This document shows, piece after piece, positions 49,846-62,400 of a DNA stretch of 64,000 bases. Both the position numbers and the translations under genes were made by a program. The stretch lies in assembly GCF_037975245.1 (NCBI RefSeq), contig NC_092574.1:15973213-16037212 (forward strand), given 5' to 3'. The notes under the pieces were generated by a model that was not told where the DNA came from, did not search any database, and worked only from the letters and a program-made list of their open reading frames with translations. Within the stretch, counting starts at the first letter, position 1. Each line of letters begins with the position of its first letter. The DNA is from Apostichopus japonicus (taxonomy: Eukaryota; Echinodermata; Holothuroidea; Aspidochirotida; Stichopodidae).

Positions 49846-50786
49846 GGGTGCAGATCCTGTGGGACACAGCGGGACGTGTCCCCACCAACTTTTTCAGTGG
49901 TGGGGACAGGATATACCGTGTCCCCACCATTTTGTCTTGCCCAAACGCTGCATTAAAAATTCCCGCCCTGTATTGAACTTTGGCGCAGTTTAATCCAGCA
50001 TTGTTCAAATGATATGCTATAAAAGACGAGAATTATTACTATTGACACTATTAGGCGTGACTTCTCCGCTGAAATATTAACACATTCAATCAAGTGAAAC
50101 ATTATTCACGAGACTGGTAAATTGTGGTCAGCAAAACGGACTGAGTGCGAACAAAACAATCGTTAACAACTCACACTGTGTCTTGGCAATTTGAACTAGC
50201 TTCACGTCCTGCGGTGTTTCCACTTTCAGTTGAATTACCTGAAGTTTTGGTCAATTTCGGGAAATATTTTGAGAAGATAAAATTTTGGAAGGAAAGTATT
50301 TGGATGTTTCTAATGAAATGTCTCTGATGTAAAAATAAACTGGACCTTACAACCTGCTAAACCATAGTACACTTTTCATCGTACTGTGAGACGTATGAGC
50401 TTTCTAAGATGAATATAACGAGCATGCAGGAGCAGCATTCATATAATTGTCGATGTAACTTAAATTATCACTAGTTCTCATTTTATCATATTTATCCACA
50501 GTTGTTGAATAAAGGACGGAAATTGCATTTGCGGCAGTCTATAATTGTTTTCTGGGAGAGGACCCCAGACCCATCGTATACAAAAGTCTACTTTGATTAT
50601 TTGTCCCCTGATTTTTATTTCTGCAGACGCCCATGTGTTTCCCCATACTAAATTTCTAAGCCATGAGATCTATAACTCATACAACCAGTTAAAACAACAG
50701 AATCGGGCAGTATGTTATCACCCTCCGTTCCATTTTTGGAGAAAAAATTACGATTAAAACATTGAACGCTTCTATCGCGGCAAGTC
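49846..50786. other. Unclassified, probably repeat-derived sequence
   Basis: Begins with GATCCTGTGGGACACAGCGG and the phrase GTGGGGACAGGATATACCGTGTCCCCACCA, which has an internal inverted repeat (GTGGGGAC/GTCCCCAC). The rest has short open frames without coding character. It separates the tRNA-like array from the 176-bp satellite. Confidence 0.4.
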
Positions 50787-53660
50787 GGAAGTTGTATGCT
50801 AAGAAATAGAAGCGATAAAAGAGGGCACTCGACGCATCTTGCCAGTGATACGTGATTTCAAAGCAGTCAAAACAAACCTTTTTTTTCAAAAACTTTTTTG
50901 AAGAACAAAGGAGTCTCAAACCTGTTTTTTCAAAAAGTTTCTCGGTTTTCTATTGTTCCTCGGAAGTTGTATGCTAAGACATATAAGCGATAAAAGAGGG
51001 CGCTCAACGCATCTTGCCAGTGATACGTGATTTCAAAGCAGTCAAATCAAACCTGTTTTTTTTTCAAAAACTTTTTTAAAGAACAAAGGAGTCTCAAACC
51101 TGTTTTTTGAAAAAGTTTTTCGGTTTCTATTGTTCCTCGGAAGTTGTATGCTAAGAAATAGAAGCGATAAAAGAGGGCGCTCGACGCATCTTGCCAGTGA
51201 TACGTGATTTCAAAGCAGTCAAATCAAACCTTTTTTTTTTCAAAAACTTTTTTGAAGAACAAAGGAGTCTCAAACCTGTTTTTTGAAAAAGTTTTTCGGT
51301 TTCTATTGTTCCTCGGAAGTTGTATGCTAAGAAATAGAAGCGATAAAAGAGGGCGCTCGACGCATCTTGCCAGTGATACGTGATTTCAAAGCAGTCAAAT
51401 CAAACCTTTTTTTTTTCAAAAACTTTTTTGAAGAACAAAGGAGTCTCAAACCTGTTTTTTGAAAAAGTTTTTCGGTTTCTATTGTTCCTCGGAAGTTGTA
51501 TGCTAAGAAATAGAAGCGATAAAAGAGGGCGCTCGACGCATCTTGCCAGTGATACGTGATTTCAAAGCAGTCAAATCAAACCTTTTTTTTTTCAAAAACT
51601 TTTTTGAAGAACAAAGGAGTCTCAAACCTGTTTTTTGAAAAAGTTTTTCGGTTTCTATTGTTCCTCGGAAGTTGTATGCTAAGAAATAGAAGCGATAAAA
51701 GAGGGCGCTCGACGCATCTTGCCAGTGATACGTGATTTCAAAGCAGTCAAATCAAACCTTTTTTTTTTCAAAAACTTTTTTGAAGAACAAAGGAGTCTCA
51801 AACCTGTTTTTTGAAAAAGTTTTTCGGTTTCTATTGTTCCTCGGAAGTTGTATGCTAAGAAATAGAAGCGATAAAAGAGGGCGCTCGACGCATCTTGCCA
51901 GTGATACGTGATTTCAAAGCAGTCAAATCAAACCTGTTTTTTTTTCAAAAACTTTTTTAAAGAACAAAGGAGTCTCAAACCTGTTTTTTGAAAAAGTTTT
52001 TCGGTTTCTATTGTTCCTCGGAAGTTGTATGCTAAGAAATAGAAGCGATAAAAGAGGGCGCTCGACGCATCTTGCCAGTGATACGTGATTTCAAAGCAGT
52101 CAAATCAAACCTTTTTTTTTTCAAAAACTTTTTTGAAGAACAAAGGAGTCTCAAACCTGTTTTTTGAAAAAGTTTTTCGGTTTCTATTGTTCCTCGGAAG
52201 TTGTATGCTAAGAAATAGAAGCGATAAAAGAGGGCGCTCGACGCATCTTGCCAGTGATACGTGATTTCAAAGCAGTCAAATCAAACCTTTTTTTTTTCAA
52301 AAACTTTTTTGAAGAACAAAGGAGTCTCAAACCTGTTTTTTGAAAAAGTTTTTCGGTTTCTATTGTTCCTCGGAAGTTGTATGCTAAGAAATAGAAGCGA
52401 TAAAAGAGGGCGCTCGACGCATCTTGCCAGTGATACGTGATTTCAAAGCAGTCAAATCAAACCTTTTTTTTTTCAAAAACTTTTTTGAAGAACAAAGGAG
52501 TCTCAAACCTGTTTTTTGAAAAAGTTTTTCGGTTTCTATTGTTCCTCGGAAGTTGTATGCTAAGAAATAGAAGCGATAAAAGAGGGCGCTCGACGCATCT
52601 TGCCAGTGATACGTGATTTCAAAGCAGTCAAATCAAACCTGTTTTTTTTTCAAAAACTTTTTTAAAGAACAAAGGAGTCTCAAACCTGTTTTTTGAAAAA
52701 GTTTTTCGGTTTCTATTGTTCCTCGGAAGTTGTATGCTAAGAAATAGAAGCGATAAAAGAGGGCGCTCGACGCATCTTGCCAGTGATACGTGATTTCAAA
52801 GCAGTCAAATCAAACCTTTTTTTTTTCAAAAACTTTTTTGAAGAACAAAGGAGTCTCAAACCTGTTTTTTGAAAAAGTTTTTCGGTTTCTATTGTTCCTC
52901 GGAAGTTGTATGCTAAGAAATAGAAGCGATAAAAGAGGGCGCTCGACGCATCTTGCCAGTGATACGTGATTTCAAAGCAGTCAAATCAAACCTTTTTTTT
53001 TTCAAAAACTTTTTTGAAGAACAAAGGAGTCTCAAACCTGTTTTTTGAAAAAGTTTTTCGGTTTCTATTGTTCCTCGGAAGTTGTATGCTAAGAAATAGA
53101 AGCGATAAAAGAGGGCGCTCGACGCATCTTGCCAGTGATACGTGATTTCAAAGCAGTCAAATCAAACCTTTTTTTTTTCAAAAACTTTTTTGAAGAACAA
53201 AGGAGTCTCAAACCTGTTTTTTGAAAAAGTTTTTCGGTTTCTATTGTTCCTCGGAAGTTGTATGCTAAGAAATAGAAGCGATAAAAGAGGGCGCTCGACG
53301 CATCTTGCCAGTGATACGTGATTTCAAAGCAGTCAAATCAAACCTTTTTTTTTTCAAAAACTTTTTTGAAGAACAAAGGAGTCTCAAACCTGTTTTTTGA
53401 AAAAGTTTTTCGGTTTCTATTGTTCCTCGGAAGTTGTATGCTAAGAAATAGAAGCGATAAAAGAGGGCGCTCGACGCATCTTGCCAGTGATACGTGATTT
53501 CAAAGCAGTCGAATCAAACCTTTTTTTTTCAAAAACTTTTTTGAAGAACAAAGGAGTCTCAAACCTGTTTTTTGAAAAAGTTTTTCGGTTTTCTATTGTT
53601 CCTCGGAAGTTGTATGCTAAGAAATAGAAGCGATAAAAGAGGGCGCTCGACGCATCTTGA
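50787..53660. repeat. 176-bp satellite array, 16 full units plus a partial unit
   Basis: Counting from GGAAGTTGTATGCTAAGA, units start at 50787, 50962, 51139, 51315, 51491, 51667, 51843, 52020, 52196, 52372, 52548, 52725, 52901, 53077, 53253, 53429 and 53605; the last breaks off after CGACGCATCTTG. Most spacings are exactly 176. Interior units are almost identical, while the first two and the last carry private changes (for example GCACTCGACG in unit 1 and GCGCTCAACG in unit 2). A variant with CCTGTTTTTTTTT and TTTAAAGAAC, 177 bases long, recurs at units starting 50962, 51843 and 52548. Each unit holds two short inverted repeats, TTCAAAAACTTTTTTGAA and GAAAAAGTTTTTC. No reading frame is conserved across units. 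Confidence 0.97.
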
Positions 53661-53800
53661 AGGTAAGTGTGGACTAATCTCATATTAAGTACATAGTTGT
53701 GACACGTTGAGTTCAAGCCCCTTATTTTGTTGGTGGAGATCAAAGGTCATTAGGGTCACCAGGGGTTATTGTGGTAATCTTGTTATACTTGGCATGTGCA
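53661..53800. repeat. Diverged copy of the ~145-bp repeat flanking the satellite
   Basis: GGTAAGTGTGGACTAATCTC, then GTGGAGATCAAAGGTCATTA and GGGTCACCAGGGGTTATTGT match, in order, the repeat units at 48151-48570. Confidence 0.75.
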
Positions 53801-54150
53801 TTGATAATATGGAGAAGTTTATTGGAAGGTGCATGGTTAGGTTTATAGTAGCCAGGGAGGGTTAAGATGGTATTGACCACCCAAAATTTGGCCTATACCA
53901 AAATTTCAGTAATCCTTCCTATATGAAATATATTTCTGTGCTTTTCGCTGAAAAGGCTACAATTTCGGAGGATCTCAACCAATAAGTGTTCCCGATCAGA
54001 AATCAATCTCTTGCCTGCGGGGTGGGAACTATCTCTGTATAAGGTGGGGCTTTTATGGCAATGTTGGTTATTAGATGTTCTTGCAAGGATGGAAAATATA
54101 GATGAGCATAAATGAGCACATGGAGGTGAAGATACATCAGTTCAAAAGTC
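53801..54150. other. No feature recognised
   Basis: Unique-looking AT-rich sequence between the satellite region and the end of the CREBBP/EP300 transcript. Confidence 0.4.
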
Positions 54151-54155
54151 ACACA

Positions 54156-54161
54156 TTTATT
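54156..54161 (-). terminator. Candidate CREBBP/EP300 polyadenylation signal
   Basis: TTTATT on the + strand is AATAAA on the gene strand, about 2.25 kb after the stop codon. Another candidate lies near 55876. The A/T-rich region 54162-56417 would be the 3' UTR; it includes a 22-base A run near 55085. Confidence 0.45.
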
Positions 54162-56417
54162 ATTATAGATATGAATATCATAACATTCGACTTACAAATA
54201 GTCAATACTTTGTACAATGAAGTAAATTAACAGATTCTTGTTCTCTTGTTGAACTAGCTTGCACCTATTAAAACATGATTGGTTTTGTAGTTCCTGGTCT
54301 TAATTAACTTTGGAAACTACTGACCGTACAAATCACTTTGTTTTGTTTTTTTTTCCTCCAAATATCACCATTTTCCTTTCTTTTTAATTTGTACAGAAAT
54401 AGTCTAACCCATCCAATGACAGTGAATGAAACGAACAAAAATAGTTAACTCTACAATAAAAATTAGAATTTAAAAAGACTGAGCGAGAGAGAGAGATTGA
54501 GAACAATGGAGAGGATCCTGCCACAAGCAGGAAACGGTGCATTCATTGACCACATGTATGCAAGAAGAAAAACAAAAAACCTCTTCCCTCTCACACTAAA
54601 TCCACAGTTAATGTGGAATGACAAAAAATTACTCTCGTTTGTAAAATAGAAATCGTTTTTTGTAAAATTTGAATAGAAAATGAGGGAAGCTTTTCTGTAT
54701 GTTTATAAACATTGCAAGTATTAACACTGATAATATATAGATATTTATATGCATCCCTGTACAGACTTTCTCTTGTGCAGTAAGGGGTCATCTTAAAACA
54801 CCGAATAACTGAATCAAATCCGAGACCTTTACACTGATAAGACGAAAACAATTATGAAAAAAAAAAACAGAGAGGACATAGACGAAGGAAAAAAATGGGC
54901 AACGATTCTAAACATTTCTTTAAAGAGTTGAAGAAAGATACAATACTGCCACAGAGTGCTACTGTACACGCATTCACCTCGATAGTTATGTGCAGGCTGT
55001 ACATATCAAGCAACAATGTAAAGAAACTATACATAGTAACTACTTCACCCTCAAAGAAAAAAACAATCACCTCTTCTCTATGTTTAAAAAAAAAAAAAAA
55101 AAAAAATGACCCCAAAAGGAAAACGAACAAAGCCCCACATACTACAACTTCCAATTGTAGACCACACTTCCATGCATATATTAAGTACTTGAGCCCTTAC
55201 ACCCCGAATCATACCAAACAGTACTTCATGATAAACGTCTATAATCACTCCGAAAATGGTCACTCTGTAATAACATCATTTTCCTTTTTTTTTATCTACG
55301 AGGTAGAGGATCATAAAACTAACATCTGTGATGAAATTATGTTATAAATAAATTAAGACATTTACACTCGCACAAAACCTGTAGCAGGCACCTCCATGGC
55401 AATTTTATAAGGTTTTCTTGGGATAAATGCTTTAGACAATTTCAGGGCTTTTACAACAAAAAAAACTTGACGAACTACAAAACCCACTTAGTTAGTAATT
55501 GTTACGAACAAATTGATTCGAAATGTTGATTGTGAAAATATATTGCAGTATTTCTTTGATATTCTCTAAGAGACCGTCCCTATCAGAAAAGGTAAAACCA
55601 CACTGGATTCTCTTCTCCCAGAGTAAAATAAAGTTTACTTGTTGAAAACCTGCTGCAAGTAATTTTCTTTTGTCAGTAAGGTACTACAAAATTTGGGACA
55701 AATAAATTTGATAAATTATCTCAAAAGAGTGGAATGAAAGGAAGAAAAGTGCTTGTCTGAACATATTTTTTTGTTAACATGGAAAAAAGAGCAACTACGT
55801 GAAGAAAAAAAACTAAAAAAAAATTTTTTTTACACCGGTGCAATAAAATACAGAAACCAAATAGCTTCTTTTGGTTTTATTATGTCACAAATAAGCATAT
55901 TCCAGTGAGCAAAAAAAGCCCAATTCAATGAAACTGAGTTAGGACTGAGCATGTGATACATCACCACTGACAGGCAACTGGCAAAGGGGGCAAAGGAAAA
56001 AAAAAATGGAGGGTTTGTACCCTTTCTAAGAATGGTTTGTGGGATCACCGTAGCTTGGGCTGAATTGAACAAACTCTAGTTATTCAGACATGACGGTTTT
56101 AGAAAGAAAATTCTATGAAAAGCTAGTTTACAGTGCATGTGCTTTATACTTGAGTAGGAACATAATACAAACACAAAACAACACAAAAAAGAAGGTAGTT
56201 TGCAGGTAACAACTAAGTACGCGCATACAAAAAAACTCCCAAATTACGACAACAACAACCACGTAACGAAACAATAAAGCAACCAGCAGTTAAGTTTGTT
56301 CCTTGGAGGGTACTTTGGCACAGATAAAGCAACCACTGCAAACATCAATGTAGTTTCTTAGGTAGAGTGTTTTGAGATGACCCCATGCTACTACTTCTAC
56401 TACTACTACCACCGCTG

Positions 56418-59400
56418 CTATAACGTCTCCACCAACTGCGTCAGTCTTTCCTGTTGATCAATCCTATCCAAGTTGTCTTGGTTCAATCCGGGGTTGGCGT
56501 TAACGGCGTGCCCTGCATTAGGCATTGCACCCAGAGTGGCGTGGCCCATGGCGGCTGGAGTTTGCGACAGCATGGGCTGTTGGTCTGTCTGCATTGGTTC
56601 CGCTCCTCCCATTTGATGGTGCGGGGAATTCATCTGCAGGCCCCCGGCCGTACCGGGACATGGCGACGGTTGGGTCCTCGGTGATGGCGCAGGTTGAGAC
56701 TGAGGTCTCGGCGAGGGGTTGGGATTTGGCGATCGCACTTGTACCATTGAGTTGTTTGCCGTCTGAGGAGACCTGACTTGTTGCATGACGCCCTGCTGCG
56801 GTGACCTGCTGGGTAGCATGGCCTGTTGCTGGGTAGGTTTCTGCTGATTGACTTGATTGACCAGTAACTGAGTTTGAGGGTACTGACCCTGCTGTATAAG
56901 AGACTGAAATAGGGTACCGTCGTTCTGGGTGATACCATGCTGCAGCTGCATTGCTTGTTGAATCAGGGTGTGGCCTCCCCCCATCTGCTGCTGCCGCCTT
57001 TGTTGCATTGCCTGGGCTGCCGTTGTCTGGAAACTAGGATGTCCCATCTGAGGCTGTTGGAATGGCTGCTGCAGCGTCTGTACCGGATTCTGCTGCTGCT
57101 GCTGCTGTTGCTGCTGCTGGGCAAATCTCTGTTGGAACTGTTGTCTTCTCTGAATCCACTGTTGCTGTTGCTGAGGAGTCATCTGTATCTGTACAGACAA
57201 AAAAAGAAAGGACTTCAAAAATGCAGAAAGATGGCAACATGAGACAAACGTGACACGTAGTATGACACTACTTGGCAGTTTCCATTTCTATTTCCGTTTC
57301 CATCTCTGTTGACTTATCACAGAGAATACTAGCACCATCTAGTAACAAGTGCCAACCACAAGCAAACTGAGGTAGGGTCCAGTTGTTGCTTGCCATATAA
57401 CCAACCTTCACATAGCCAGTTTCAAAAGGAAGCCAACAGGCTCAGTGGTTCCTTGCCACAATTCAAATACTTTAGTTAAAGTAACACTACAAACAAGCCC
57501 CGCCTCTCTCCCCCCCCCCTCCTCCAAGTTTGATCATTGTAGGATAATAGTGAGCAAGGTTCCATGCCACATTGCAAACACTATAAGTTACATTAAAGCT
57601 TAGTTAAAGTAACACTACACACAAGCCCCCCCCCCCCCCCCAAAAAAAAAAAAATTGACCAGAGTAGAATAGTGAGCAACAAGGATCATGCACAACAATG
57701 GACATGTACCTCAAGTGTGAAGATCATTCAACCTTTTCTTTTAACATTATCATGTTAACAAGGTTTTCTGATAGTCACTTTACTGACCTGAAGCTAACTC
57801 TGGCCCTCCAAAAGATGAATAGGAAATAAACAGATCAAAGCATCAATGCAAGAGTAAACTATACCAAATGATATAAAATGCCATCTATTTACTGTGGTCC
57901 AGAAACTATGCCAGGATACTAAACAGGATGAAACTTGGAGAGAGTACTGACTTGATAAAAATTGATTTCACACAGAAATTAAAGGAAGCGCGACAAAACT
58001 TCAAGGATGAGGCACTTCGAACTTCTTACACAATACCCATAAAATAATTGTCATATATGTTACACATAACACAACCATTCTATAAAGTCACAAATATACG
58101 AGCAGTCTTTACCTGCACCTGCTGTCCAGGAGCCTGCCCTGCCATGACAGGTTGAGATGCAACTGCTGAAGGTTGGCCTGCCTGCACCTGTGCAGGCCCT
58201 GTGAGTGCATTAGGGTGTCGCTGTTGTTGTTGTTGTTGCTGCTGTTGCTGCTGAGGCACCACCAGCTGCTGTTGTAAGTTCTGCTGCTGAAAGTTCTGCT
58301 GCTGTGGCAGCTGTTGCATGGTGTGCTGTTGCTGCAACTGCTGTTGTTGCTGCTGCTGTTGCTGGAGATGTTGCTGTTGCTCCAATTTGCGTTGCCTGTT
58401 GTTGATGAACATTGCCAGCAGCCTCGGATTTGACTTCAACAGCTGAGTAGCCTTCGGAGAAGAAATTAGAATGAAAAAAATTGCAGCGTACTAGTCAAAC
58501 AACAAAATACACACCCATATCATAAAATACAAATACACATTAATACCAAAAAATAACACACATTTAAATACCACAAAATAATACACACATAAATAACAAA
58601 AAAAATACACACATAAATAACACAAAATAATACACACATAAATAACACAAAATAATACACACATAAATAACAAAAAAAATACACACATAAATAACACAAA
58701 ATAATACACACATAAATAACACAAAGTAATACACATATAAATAACACAAAATAATACACACATAAATAACACAAAATAATACACACATAAATAACACAAA
58801 ATAATACACACATAAATAACAAAAAAAATACACACATAAATAACACAAAATAATACACATAAATAACACAAAGTAATACACATATAAATAACACAAAATA
58901 ATACACACATAAATATCACAAAATAATACACACATAAATAACACAAAATAATACACACATAAATAACACAAAATAATACACACATAAATAACACAAAATA
59001 ATACACACATAAATAACACAAAATAATACACACATAAATAACACAAAATAATACACACATAAATAACACAAAATAATACACACATAAATAACACAAAGTA
59101 ATAAACATATAAATAAATCGAACAAAATACACACATAACTACCAGACTGGCAAATTTCATCCAAGTTTCGACCTAAATTGAGCATATGACTGACTGACTG
59201 ATGGTGAAATGGGACTTACCTTCTGATGATCTTGTGTTTGTTTACTACTTCTCAATAACTGCAAGAGTTGCTGAAGTGCAGGGTCTGGTTGAACCCGGTT
59301 GTTCATTTGTTGTTGCATCTGTACGACTTGCTGTTGACCTAACGAATTAGCCGCTTGCTGAGGATGTGACATTCCAGGTAGGTTAAGCTGACCCAGGGAG

Positions 59401-62400
59401 TTGACTTGTCGGATGCCAGCTTGTTGAACATTACTGATTGAAGCATTCATTTGACCTTGCTGATTAGGGAACCTATTCCAATGGTCCATATTGGTTGGGT
59501 TTTGCATATTAGCAGGCCTTTGTCCTGGCCCAGGCCCTGTTTGATTTGTAACTATTGGTTTCTGGAAGTGTGGAACAGGTTGCTGCTGCATATGCAGAGC
59601 ATGTCCTAATACAGCATTTTGTGGTTTACCACCTGGAGTCCTGGGCTGTCCCGAGGGGGACATTGGCTTGCCGCCGGGCTGAGCCATGGTTGGATTACGA
59701 GTACCCTGCTGAGCAGCCACACGTTGCACCTGATTGGCTGCTGCCACTGCACGGGGCGGAGGCGTGGTCTGCTGAGGTTTAGCACCAGCTTTGGCTGCTG
59801 CACCTTCTGAGGACTGTGCTTGTGACTGTGCTGCTTTGGACGACACAGGGCTTGCACTGGGAGTATTGCTAGCCGCAGGCTGACTGGATCCACTCCGTTG
59901 CATAAATTCAATCCTTCTCTTAAGCATTTGCGCCTGTTGCACTCTATGTTGTAATTGCTGCTGCCTTAGCTTGTTCTTGATGTTCTTACAAAACGGCACG
60001 TTACATTTCTGTTCGTTACAATGCTTCGCATGGTAACAACAGAGAGTGATAAGTTGCTTACAGATGGGACACTCCCCATGTGTCTTCCGCTTACAAACTT
60101 TAGCGTGCAGCACCACTTTCTTCATCCTCTGGCAGGTCGGTAACCTACAGTTGGCATCGCGACACTGGCAAGCATGTACAAGAGACTGAATGCAACGCTG
60201 GATGGATAACTTCTGGGCGTCCTGTGGATTTTTGCTTTGACTACTGTTATTGCCCACATCCAATTCCAAGCCCCATTTTTCCATTTTATGTTCATGTTTC
60301 ACCTTTTCGTAGCAGGCAAGACATAAATCGTAATCCTGAAAAGAAAACGAGTAGGTCTGATTTAGAGGCCGCATCTCTGAACTCAAAATGACATGATAGC
60401 ATTTCTGTAGAAAGTTACTTTAATTATAGTATTACTTAGCAGCCTTGATGGGATTTACTTCTCAAAACTTCCCAACCGCCACATAAATGTCTGGAGAGCT
60501 GAGTAGCCTGTACCTTATATTTCACATCTAGCACCAAAATGAGGAAGTGCAGTACACTCCAGGATGGTGAATATTGCTCCTTACTTTACCTGGTCTAAAT
60601 TTTATCAAAAAATTATGTTTTCTTTTTTCTCTTTCTACACACTCGCATAACTGTTGATTCCAGTCAAGATGTGAACCTGTTTGATTCACAATCACGATCA
60701 CTCAAATGGTATCCTTGTAGAGGACATGACCAATCTGACAAATCAAATATGAATGAACCACCACAATGATTGGAGAAATTACTCAAATGGTTTACAAACT
60801 TTCTTATGATGAAGAAAGAAAGGTATGCTTACCTCACAAATAGTGCAGTGGTACCTAGTTTCCACATGTTGTTTACATTCATTGCACGTATAAACAAATC
60901 TCTCTTGTCCCTGATTGTGAAGCTCAAACATCATAGCCATAGAAGAAAATTTGGCACGCCTAAGCGAGGAAAACTCGAAGTGCTTCTCACGAGCCATGGT
61001 TAAGAAGGCATCCCTACCGTCCATGAGGTCGCAACTGATGAGGTTGTCTGGGTCTGAGATTGGGAGCCTCTGCGAGGCATCGTCCTCCGGGGTTAGACAA
61101 ATCACAAAGAATACCTGTAATCGGGAGGACAAAAGTAGACGACACTCTTGAAATACAAACTTGGGAAAGTTTTATGTAAAGACAAGAGTAACTGCCATCA
61201 TTATCCTTGATGTTGGGCAAAGCAGTTCCTTCCCCACAAGAACCCTGTATATAGGAATCATACACTGACTGAGAGCTCCTCACATTACGAGCCAAAACTT
61301 TTGGTCTAATGACAGGAACAGAAGACATATCTTCAAGATCATGTGCCAAAGTATATCTACAAGTTTCACAGATCACTGCAGAATAATATGTTACAAGTGT
61401 AATAATTTCTGAGTTATCACCATCCCAGCAGGGGACCATGGTTTCTACTTACCTCTTTGTGTTTCTCCATGGTAGCATACAATTTGTTGGACAGATCATT
61501 GCCTTGCTGTGGAAAGTTTGTTTTCTTGTTATTTTTGCGCTGTGTGCCACTCTTGCTCTTGTTGCTCTTCTTGCACTTTTTCTGTGATTTCTTGCTTCCA
61601 TTTGCAACCTGTAAAGACAAAAATTAAAACTGACGTTAACATCGTCAACAAAATTTATCGAAAAATACGATCGCCCAGATTGAAGATTTTTTCTTCTTCT
61701 ACTTGTTCTGTGTGTGATGGACCAGACTGCAACTAGTTTGTCTTTTTCATCTTCTAGATTTGGATGCTTGGGAAATCACAGGGCAAATATTCCTACATGA
61801 AAACAATGAATAATTATATATCTTTGCCAAATCTGAATGTGTAAGAAGGCCATTGTGGAAACAAATTAAAATCAGACAAGGTGGTGAGAATAAGAAGTCA
61901 TAACCCCCCACCCAACCCACATTACAGCCCATAGAAACAGACTTAGTGTTTTGAAATAAGGATTTCTTACAATACAAACCTCCTGCTCTGCGATAGCTGC
62001 GGCTTTTTCTGCCTTCTGCCTCTCTTCCTCTTCTTGGTCCAATTCTTTAATACTTTCTTCCAACACGTTTGGCCAAAAATCACCTTCGAAGTAAGGCAGT
62101 TCTGCAGCACTGGTTATGTTCTCATCTAATGCTGATTTCAAGATATCCTAAGCAAAAACAAAAACAAAATGAGGTAGAACCACTTGTTAGAGCAGCTGAT
62201 TACATATGCAGCATTATCCCTCCAGGCCAGCCATCAACATACACTTGTCAGAAAATATCTCTAAAATAGTCTGAGGAATTTCAACAGCCAAACACCAACA
62301 CTTAGTCTAGACCTACTATACATTTAAATCAGATGAACCTGAAGCCTAGCCTTCTTTGGAGTGGATGTTCATAATGAAAAGGCATTCCTGGTGCTGTCAC

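Noticed and set aside
50787-53660. CRISPR-like array
   Set aside because: The repeats are contiguous 176-bp units with no unique spacers, in an animal genome; this is satellite DNA.
56454-57253. Plus-strand frames opposite the CREBBP last exon, including Leu- and Ala-rich peptides
   Set aside because: Antisense shadows of CAG repeats coding poly-Gln on the minus strand.
58491-59185. Open minus-strand frames of up to ~210 codons full of Cys, Tyr, Val, Leu and Phe
   Set aside because: They are translations of the 25-bp minisatellite in a CREBBP intron in three frames; no start context, splice support or domain.
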